A DNA stretch of 5,218 nt from CAZVIK01 sp964627045 (GTDB taxonomy: Bacteria > Acidobacteriota > Terriglobia > Bryobacterales > Bryobacteraceae), in contig CAZVIK010000258.1 in NCBI GenBank assembly GCA_964627045.1, positions 1-5,218 of the forward strand. The letters are read 5' to 3'. The translations under genes and the position numbers were made by a program. A model generated the notes under the pieces. That model did no database searches, was not told the DNA's origin, and saw only the letters and a program-made list of their open reading frames with translations. Shown here piece by piece: positions 1-5,218 of this stretch. Positions within the stretch are counted from its first letter, which is position 1; each line of letters opens with the position of its first letter.

Positions 1-949
1 GATCACCAGCTCCTTCCAGAGCCTGAACGAGTGCCAGCGCAGCTTCGTGCAAGCCCTCCTGAGGCAATGTGCCAAGGGCGGCCTGAAAGTCTTGCGCGGT
101 GTAGGTGTCCACCGGGTCCAGCGCCGCGTAGGTCAGAAATGCGGCTAATTGCTGGGCATGCTCGCCCAACTCCATGTAGTGGTGGACGGTGCCGAGGAAT
201 TGTGCTTTGAACGTGATCAGCAGCGGCCGGTACAGGCGCGGGGACCACAGGAAACCTTCCCAGACCGCGCGTGCCTCGGCGGCATCAATCGTCCAGTCGA
301 ACAGTGGCAGCAAATGGGCCTCCGTCCAAGACCGGTCCACGCGGAACAAGGCAATGAGGCGCGATGCCAGCAGTACGCGACCGTGCCGGAACTGCGCCAC
401 ACCGATGTCGCACAGTTGGGTGAAGATGGGTTCCAGGTCGGCCGGCAACTTGTCGTTGTCGTTGGGCTTTCGCTTGAACCACAGGTTCAGCAAGGCCTGA
501 GTGACGTGGCCAACCTGGTGATTAATGGCCCGGATAACAGGCTGACCGGTATCCTCCCCATCCTGATACGGCAATGCCAGTATGCGTCGGCATAGGCCCA
601 GGAAAATGTCTTCATGGCGCTCCAAGGACTTTGAGACAGCCTCCAACCACCAGGCGATGCTGTGCGCGATATCCTTCAGCACATCGTCCGGCATGGTTTG
701 GACCAGCGGAGCGATAAATCGCCACGAGCGCAGTACCCGCCCTTCCTCGCTCCAGGCCTGCAAGGCCTCGCGCCAGCGCTCGGAAGGCCATTGCCCTTCC
801 CGGGTGAGGTCGCACAGCGCGTAGGCGCAATGGAAGAATCGCGTGCGGCAAGTCTCGCGCCAGGTATCCTCGTAGAAGGGGCCTTGAGAAGGTGGCGGCC
901 GTTTCAACCAGTCGACTAGCTCACGTCGCTTGCGCGGCGCAAGTTCGAT
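1..949 (-). pseudogene. C-terminal part of the SIR2-family protein (DUF4020-like), partial at window edge
   Basis: Reading the minus strand from 949 to 2 gives 316 codons with no stop, beginning IELAPRKRRELVDWLKR and still open at the window edge. This is the same gene as the fragment at 973-3415, because the protein before the N run ends GTADPYYV and related proteins, as I remember them, continue shortly afterwards with a basic APRxRRELVxWL stretch. The segment around 310-560, with INHQVGHVTQALLNLWFKR and LPADLEPIFTQLCD, resembles the DUF4020 domain found at the C-terminus of long SIR2 proteins. It may serve as a sensor or scaffold, but its function is not established. There is no ATG at its start and a TAA (950-952) lies just before it, so it is not a separate gene. 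The frame differs by one from the upstream fragment if the gap is exactly ten bases. The full protein would exceed 1,140 residues. The true stop lies beyond position 1. Confidence 0.82.
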
Positions 950-962
950 TTAACGGTTTTCC

Positions 963-972
963 NNNNNNNNNN
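963..972. other. Assembly gap of ten Ns inside the SIR2 gene
   Basis: Ten Ns, the same number as at the other gap, suggest a placeholder rather than a measured length. Codons before it (ending at 975 with Val, then GA plus an unknown base) and after it (949 downward) are out of phase by one. Removing one A from the AAA at 949-951 removes the TAA and brings both sides into the same frame across exactly ten Ns, reading GKPL then IELAP. A gap of nine or twelve bases would fix the phase but leave the TAA. An error at the gap edge is more likely than a real mutation. Confidence 0.9.
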
Positions 973-3415
973 TCCACGTAGTAGGGGTCGGCGGTACCAC
1001 TCATCCAGTGGGAGAACTCATCTCTCTCGTTGGCTGCAAGGCGCCATTCCGGGTGTGCCGCCGACAACGCGCCCAGCCTTTCAGTGGCGGCCGAGCTAAG
1101 GTTCCCGCCAGATGACTTCAATTTGGCGAGATGCAGCCAGACCGAGTGATCCACCAAGTCCTGCCAGCGCCCGGGCTCGATGTCATCCCGGTACATCGCT
1201 CGCGGCGGACCGGCGAGGATGGCCGCTTCCAGTCGGCCTCGCGCTTGCGGTGTGAGATGAAAGCCTTGCAGCACCAAGAGGCGCAGGATTTCGCGCTTCA
1301 CATCGACGGACCACAACCACCACGCATCGTCGGCAACAAGCCAATCCACCCATTGATCCGGCGCGATGCAGTCAACGTGGCTGGCCGCGAACAGTGCCAG
1401 GCGTTTGAAGGTGGAATACGGCGTGGCAAACCACGTCTGCGCGACCTGAGTGGCGCGGGCGGGATCGCTCTCGCGAACGGCCAGCCAGGCATCGCGCACC
1501 AACTCGATCAGTTCCACCCAATCGCGGAAGCCCCGGTTTTGCCAGTGCGGGCTGATGGAAGGCAGATCCCAATGCGAGCGGTCACTGCGATCGTCGGCTT
1601 CACCCATCTCGCGCAGCAGGTCCAGCGCGTCGCGCAGCAGTTGCTGAAAGTCGTCAAGCAGTGCCGGCATGGCGCCGCGCCAGCGCTCGACGTCCGCCAG
1701 ATCGTGAAGGGAGGAATGCACGTGGTCGGTGGCCAGCACCAGTTCCCAATCGACGCACTGCTTTAAGCGCTCGGTGGCCTCGGTCTCGGTGTCGTCCTCG
1801 CGCCAGCGGAAAGGCTTTTTCAGAGCGACCTTGGGGGCCAGCAGTTCGCGCAACTCGAAGCGCAGCGTCGCGGTCAGACCGTCCCGCTTGAGGCGGCTCT
1901 CCCAGCGATGGAGATCCAGGTCTCGCCGGGGCGATTTCACCCGGTTGGTCAGCAGCAGGCGCCACACGGGGCGCAGCAGCAGCCGTGGAATGGCGTTCGG
2001 AGACTGGGCTCGAATGCGCGCCAGTTCGTCCGTTTTACCTTCCCGCTCTAGGCGGGCAAACGTGTCCAGCTTGTCTTCGATCAGCCACACCAGACGATCG
2101 TGCAAGTGGCCGCCACGCTGGGCCAGCCATAGGATCAGCGCCGGGTCGTCGAGGTGCCGCACAAGCCAGCGGGCTAGATGGAACATCACGTCGTCCCATT
2201 GACTGTTGATTAGCCCGGCCGACACCAACATCATCCACGGTGCGCGAGTGTGGGGCGCGGGGCGGCGGACTAGGCTGAAGCCGAGTTTGTCGTCCACCTC
2301 GGCGTGCGGCGGCACGCCGAAATGCGCCAGGTCGCTGTACCGGTAAAGTTCCTCCGAAAACGCCTTCAACCAGTCCAGCGGCGGCACGGGGTCGAAATCG
2401 GCAAATCGTTTGGCGGGCAACCCCGATTCGTGGGACAGCGCCCAAAGCATGCGGCCGACGAAGTCGTCCTGCCGGGTGCTTGTAGATGGGCGCGTCATTG
2501 CGTAGTCCACCACGATGCGCTCCTTGCCGAGAATGCCGTCGCGGTAGGTTTCGGCCCAGACCTTCAAGGTGCGGTGCAGGGCCGAATGGTCGTGGGTGCC
2601 GGCAGGCACCTCGTAGAGGATGGGGGTAACGCCCTTGGCTTCCCACTCGATGGTCTTGCTGTTCTTTTGTCCGGGGGCGCAGTCGCCCAAAGCGTAGGCC
2701 TGGGGTGTGATTTCGCCCTGCATCCGGTCGGCGGCCAGCGCATCCATCATGTAACGCAGCACAGGGTCGTTGATGCTGTAGCCCACGAAGCAGACCACGT
2801 AGTTGCGGAACAGCTCGCTGACAAAACGTGCCGCCCAGCGTTCGGTCAGGTAGGCCAAGCCAAAGTCGCCGCTGGTCAGCACCAGCCGGTTCAGCGCACT
2901 GTCGTCCGGGTGCTCCGGCAGCAGGCCGTGCAGATACACCAGCCCGTTCCATCGGCTGTTTTTCGGTATCGGCAGCAAGGGTGCCGGGTAGGCCGGCACG
3001 GCCGGTTTCATGCGGGCCGTCAGGCGCGCAAAGATGCGGTCGAAATTGGTGGTGACCAGACGTAGCGCCCCGTCGCGACTGCTTGCCAGTTGCAGCAGGG
3101 CGGCGTGGGTGTCGGTGGCGCCTTTGCGGCGGAGCTTCGGCAGCAGCGCTTTGGCCAAGGCCTTGCGGACCGCCAGTCGCTGCCCGGGCAAGCGCCGCTC
3201 CAGCAGGTCCAGCGTGGCGTCGAACTGGTTGCGTTCGTAGGCTTCCTGTTCGATGGCATTGGGTGTGGTGCCGACGAGGGGGTAGATCGCGTCCACCAGA
3301 CCTTTGAACCCCGGCAGCCCAGCCGGGTAGGAAATGCCCGCGCCGCAGAAGAACGCGACGCGGCCTTCCTCGTGCGCCTGCAACAGCGCATCTGGAATCT
3401 CCGGGCCGTTAGCTA
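973..3415 (-). pseudogene. SIR2-family defence-type protein, N-terminal and central part, split from its start codon by an IS
   Basis: This is the main body of a large SIR2 (sirtuin-fold) protein, expected to bind and hydrolyse NAD+ in the cytoplasm. Using the numbering restored after removing the IS, the NAD-binding GAGIS motif is at about 28-32. TTNFD is at 125-129, with N127 as the likely catalytic Asn. YLHG is at 164-167, with H166 as the likely catalytic His, and GYSINDPVLR is at 215-224. Residues from about 300 to 817 are rich in Trp, Leu and Arg and look helical; I recognise no second enzyme domain there. The frame is open without interruption from 3419 to the N run at 963-972, but an in-frame TAG (3420-3422) inside the IS end cuts it off from any ATG. 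TTG at 3383 is the first possible start left and would lose 14 residues. The motif layout resembles SIR2-DUF4020 and defence-associated sirtuins. Family assignment is confident; an anti-phage role is inferred from the family. Confidence 0.88.
3410..3415. repeat. Target-site duplication TAGCTA, left copy
   Basis: TAGCTA directly abuts the left inverted repeat and is identical to 5125-5130 at the other end. The hexamer is its own reverse complement, so by sequence alone it could also be counted as part of the inverted repeats. Restoration of the SIR2 frame when one copy is removed supports a 6-bp duplication. Confidence 0.8.
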
Positions 3416-3430
3416 GTGTCTATCCGGAAA
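3416..3430 (+). repeat. Left terminal inverted repeat of the IS (3' side of transposase)
   Basis: GTGTCTATCCGGAAA matches the reverse complement of 5110-5124 at 14 of 15 positions; the only mismatch is the sixth base (T here, C there). On the minus strand it supplies an in-frame TAG (3422-3420) just before the interrupted SIR2 reading frame. Confidence 0.88.
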
Positions 3431-3448
3431 CCATGTGTTTTATATTCA

Positions 3449-3490
3449 CTGACCTGACGTAAGAGCTCGATTGGGAGCGTCAGAGGTCAG
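3449..3490. terminator. Hairpin inside the left end of the IS, possible terminator
   Basis: CTGACCTGACG (3449-3459) pairs with CGTCAGAGGTCAG (3478-3490), leaving a two-base AG bulge and an 18-base loop. It lies about 110 bases past the transposase stop and about 18 bases inside the inverted repeat. It could stop transcription leaving or entering the element, although no clear T run follows on the minus strand. It may instead be a transposase-binding subterminal site. The rest of 3431-3602 is non-coding with nothing else recognised. Confidence 0.4.
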
Positions 3491-3602
3491 AAAGGCATTC
3501 GAAATCCGGTGATCTAAAGGTTGATCTATGATTTTGCCGTTTTTTAACGATTTGTGGACATACCACTCCTTTGATATTGGTAAACCAAGGTTACCGTTGC
3601 CC

Positions 3603-4983
3603 TTAAACCGTGGGTGCTATTTTCAACCTCGCCAACGTCAACAAGTTGTACGATACAACAGCGCTGCGCACGTATTGTTTGAATCCAGCCCAACCCGACC
3701 AGGTGCACCGAGTCAGCCCGAAAGCACGCTTGAGTGCCGAAATGTTGGCCTCTATGCCGGCGCGGAAATTCCGAAGCTTCTTGTAGACCCAACTGCTTTT
3801 CACCATGTCCAGGACGGGGATTCCTTTGCGCTTGGAAAAGGAAACATCGGCGATCCCTTTCTCCTTGGCCTGCCGCAGGTTGTCCTGAGAGGCAAAGCCC
3901 CCATCCGCGGCCACCTGGCGCGGCGTCCTTCCATACAATCCCTTCTGCCGTTCGAGCAGGGGCAGGAACATTGCCGAGTCTGCAGGGTTGCCCCGTTCGA
4001 TCAGGCAGTCCAGAATCAAGCCGGAGCTTCCCCCAGCCACGAACACCTTGTGCCCGTAGGTGATCTCCCGGTTCCCTTTTTCGATGATGTCCGTGTGGAC
4101 CTCGAAAAAGGAAAACACCTTCTCACTGGCGGGAACCTTCTTTCCTTCAAGCACCCGTCTTCGGGTCTGGTCCATCACCTGATCGAAGGTCTCAATCACC
4201 TGCCTGAGCTCTTCTGCTATCCCCTGGGCGCGGATCGTCTCCAGGAAATCAGGACTCCTGAACTCATCGAGAATCCTGATGGCTTCCGTGGCATATCCCC
4301 TAACCCGCGTGGCGATCTCAAGCAGGTCCCGGTAGCACTGCTTGCGCACGCTCTCCTTCTTGCAGTTGAGAATCTTGAGCGCACGCTTCTTGACCACCCG
4401 CCGGTGATCCGCAAAGCAATAAGCGGGAGTGGGGGTGCATTCCTTGCCTGCGATCAGCAGTCTGGTGACCACCCGCACGCCATCCACCAGAAGACTCGAA
4501 TCGGTCGGGTAATGGATGTCCGTTTCCACCGCTGTGGAGTCCAGCCGAATGGTTCGCCCTTTCTCGACACCCTCGCGCCTCGCGTATTCCAGAACCATCC
4601 GGTTTGCCGCATCCCAGGCGGTCTCGCTCAGAGCCTTCACGTTCTCCTGCAGGGTCGAACTGCTCGGCTTCTGCCCCATTCGCAACTTGGCAAAGGCCCG
4701 AAAGCTTCTCGAATCCTCCAGATGGAAAGCCAGTTCTTCGTATGTCAGGTTTCGGTATTGCTTCAGGATGGCGCAACGGAAAACCTGTTCAGCGGTCATC
4801 CCCGTCCGCCCAGTCTCCGCGTTCTTCATGCCGATCAGATCACTTTGAACCTTTAAAGGTATGGGGGTTTAAAAAGATTTTTTTTGGGTTTGTATACAAT
4901 TATAAGAAAAAAAAGTTTGGGGGGAAAAATTGTAAAAGGGAATTTNNNNNNNNNNTCATTTGGGGATCTCTTTTTTCACGCAT
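3603..4983 (-). CDS. ISNCY-type DDE transposase, N-terminal part lost in a gap and poor sequence
   Basis: The protein catalyses cut-and-join of the IS ends. Clear coding runs from the TAA at 3603 up to about 4853. Counting from the internal Met at 4829, the DDE residues are probably D97 (in RLDSTAVETD), D309 (in VAADGGFAS) and E360 (in RAGIEANISALKR). The end, with CTWSGWAGFKQYVRS and YNLLTLARL, is typical of the family. LKQYRNLTYEELAFHLEDS at 23-41 is the conserved N-terminal region. The Met at 4829 is not the likely start: the frame continues upstream (VQSDLIGMKN), and relatives have roughly 50 more residues. ATG at 4983 begins MREKRDPQM, which resembles family N-termini, and lies 51 codons upstream, the right distance. 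GAGG stands 11 bases before it. The stretch between is unreadable and has an in-frame stop, probably artefactual. The family call is confident; whether the gene is intact cannot be told. Confidence 0.85.
4846..4945. other. Probable low-quality sequence beside the second gap, within the transposase gene
   Basis: From roughly 4850 to 4945 the sequence turns abruptly into homopolymer runs of T, G and A, unlike anything else in the window, and ends at ten Ns. The transposase frame fails here with stop codons, although readable coding resumes on both sides. This looks like the unreliable tail of a read rather than biological sequence. The left boundary is approximate. Confidence 0.7.
4946..4955. 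other. Assembly gap of ten Ns inside the transposase gene
   Basis: This second ten-N placeholder separates MREKRDPQM (4983-4957) from the rest of the transposase. The distance across it suits the expected N-terminal length to within a few residues, so little sequence is likely missing. Confidence 0.9.
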
Positions 4984-4998
4984 AGCAACACCGGCCTC

Positions 4999-5040
4999 GT
5001 GAATGATTGTCTCAAAATATCAAACTGTTACATCATTCAC
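4999..5040 (-). promoter_or_regulatory. Inverted repeat in the transposase leader, next to the ribosome binding site
   Basis: A perfect 9-bp inverted repeat, GTGAATGAT at 4999-5007 and ATCATTCAC at 5032-5040, encloses a 24-base loop. On the minus strand the second arm ends immediately before GAGG (4998-4995), the likely ribosome binding site. The first arm overlaps the candidate -10 element and lies at or before the expected transcription start. A transcript entering from outside would carry both arms and could fold; one starting at the internal promoter would not. Confidence 0.5.
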
Positions 5041-5067
5041 TATGCCGGAGCTTTGCCAAAAACTCAA
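5039..5067 (-). promoter_or_regulatory. Candidate promoter of the transposase gene
   Basis: On the minus strand TTGAGT (5067-5062) and CATAGT (5044-5039) are 17 bases apart; each matches the sigma-70 consensus at four of six positions. It lies inside the IS, about 60 bases from the proposed ATG at 4983. Transcription would begin near 5032. The match is moderate and AT-rich sequence offers many such pairs. Confidence 0.35.
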
Positions 5068-5109
5068 GCAAAAATAACCGGATCAGGTAATCTTTTTAGC
5101 GAGTTGACC

Positions 5110-5124
5110 TTTCCGGATGGACAC
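5110..5124 (-). repeat. Right terminal inverted repeat of the IS (5' side of transposase)
   Basis: Read on the minus strand this is GTGTCCATCCGGAAA, the partner of 3416-3430. Beyond these 15 bases the two ends diverge (GGTCAAC here, CCATGTG at the left end). Confidence 0.88.
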
Positions 5125-5216
5125 TAGCTACGAGTTGCATCTTCCAATCTCTGACTCACAGATATGGGTAGGCGTGTGAACTCGGTTATTACCTCCGCCA
5201 CACATAAAAAATTGCT
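5124..5216 (-). CDS. Possible 3' end of an upstream gene overlapping the SIR2 start
   Basis: A minus-strand frame is open from the window edge for 30 codons (SNFLCVAEVITEFTRLPISV, then SQRLEDATRS) and stops at TAG 5126-5124. In the restored uninterrupted site it would end at TAA and overlap the SIR2 start by 17 bases, an arrangement common in operons. By chance the IS recreates a stop at the same codon, so its product would be unchanged. Another minus frame is open over the same stretch, and 30 codons is short, so this could equally be leader sequence. I do not recognise the peptide. Confidence 0.25.
   Translation of the reverse strand, partial: SNFLCVAEVITEFTRLPISVSQRLEDATRS
5125..5130. repeat. 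Target-site duplication TAGCTA, right copy
   Basis: This is the direct-repeat partner of 3410-3415, between the right inverted repeat and the first codons of the SIR2 gene. Outside the six bases the flanks differ (CGA here, GTT before the left copy), so the duplication is no longer than six. Confidence 0.8.
5131..5140 (-). pseudogene. Start codon and first codons of the SIR2 gene, cut off by the IS
   Basis: ATG at 5140-5138 followed by CAA CTC G abuts the TAGCTA target repeat. Joining this, with one TAGCTA copy, to the sequence below 3410 gives MQLVANGPEIPDALL in the same frame as the SIR2 domain. An in-frame TGA 18 bases upstream of the ATG rules out an earlier start. GGAAG lies directly against the ATG, so there is no well-spaced ribosome binding site; the original gene may have relied on translational coupling. 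Confidence 0.75.
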
Positions 5217-5218
5217 CA

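Larger units (their letters stand above)
3416..5124 (-). mobile_element. Complete insertion sequence, ISNCY-type (possibly ISDol1-like), about 1.7 kb
   Basis: The element has 15-bp imperfect terminal inverted repeats, one DDE transposase gene reading on the minus strand, and a 6-bp direct repeat TAGCTA at both outer edges. Its interior has visibly lower GC, with AT-rich ends, than the flanking SIR2 gene, which suits a recent arrival. The size and the 6-bp duplication agree with what I recall of the ISDol1 group of the ISNCY family, but that subgroup name is tentative. It lies in the same orientation as the gene it interrupts. Ten Ns and a garbled stretch fall inside it, so its exact length is uncertain. 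Repetitive copies elsewhere in the genome could explain the poor assembly here. Confidence 0.88.

Noticed and set aside
149..595. Plus-strand frame of 148 codons in the left part of the window
   Set aside because: The minus strand here is open for 316 codons with DUF4020-like sequence that continues the SIR2 gene, so this is its antisense shadow.
921..962. The 13-residue tail GKPLNRTCAAQAT as the true C-terminus of the SIR2 protein
   Set aside because: It is read out of frame beyond the N run; the adjacent frame stays open for 316 codons with family-like sequence.
2035..2952. Minus-strand frame of 305 codons inside the SIR2 gene
   Set aside because: It lies entirely within the SIR2 gene in another frame and has the Arg, Gly, Pro and Ala-rich composition typical of an out-of-frame reading of GC-rich DNA.
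3528..4856. A 442-codon open frame on the plus strand opposite the transposase
   Set aside because: It is antisense to a clear DDE transposase, has no family features, and its composition follows from the codon use of the opposite strand.
4861..4945. AT-rich homopolymer stretch as a natural regulatory or recombination site
   Set aside because: It falls inside the transposase coding region, ends at an N run and looks like a poor read tail.
1..5218. CRISPR array, tRNA or rRNA genes
   Set aside because: No regularly spaced direct repeats and no tRNA- or rRNA-like sequence were seen on either strand.

Overview
The window looks like part of a high-GC Gram-negative chromosome or plasmid, probably proteobacterial. 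This rests on the GC-rich codon use of the large gene and on the protein families present; no taxonomic marker is visible. It is draft sequence with two runs of exactly ten Ns (963-972 and 4946-4955). The bases on the left of the second run look like poor-quality read ends.

Both real genes read on the minus strand. Positions 1 to about 3415 hold nearly all of one large gene for a SIR2-family protein with a long helical C-terminal part that resembles DUF4020 proteins. It has the layout of defence-associated sirtuins, single large proteins that deplete NAD+ during phage infection. It runs off the left edge without its stop codon. Around the first N run the reading frame is broken: the frame before the gap and the long open frame after it (949 to 2) are out of phase and a TAA precedes the latter. 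One overcalled A, or a mis-sized gap, would explain this.

Positions 3416-5124 are a complete insertion sequence of about 1.7 kb with 15-bp imperfect terminal inverted repeats, a DDE transposase of the ISNCY type (possibly ISDol1-like), and a 6-bp target duplication, TAGCTA, at both edges. The transposase appears to start at 4983, beyond the second N run, so its first 50 or so residues are mostly unreadable. Its leader carries a promoter-like pair and an inverted repeat that could block translation of read-through transcripts.

Removing the element and one TAGCTA copy joins 5131-5140 to 3415 and gives an in-frame start, MQLVANGPEIPDALL, running directly into the SIR2 domain. The element therefore sits about ten bases into the SIR2 gene, and the whole window is essentially one defence-type gene interrupted by a transposon. 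The last 78 bases (5141-5218) are the sequence just upstream of that gene and may include the 3' end of an overlapping upstream reading frame.
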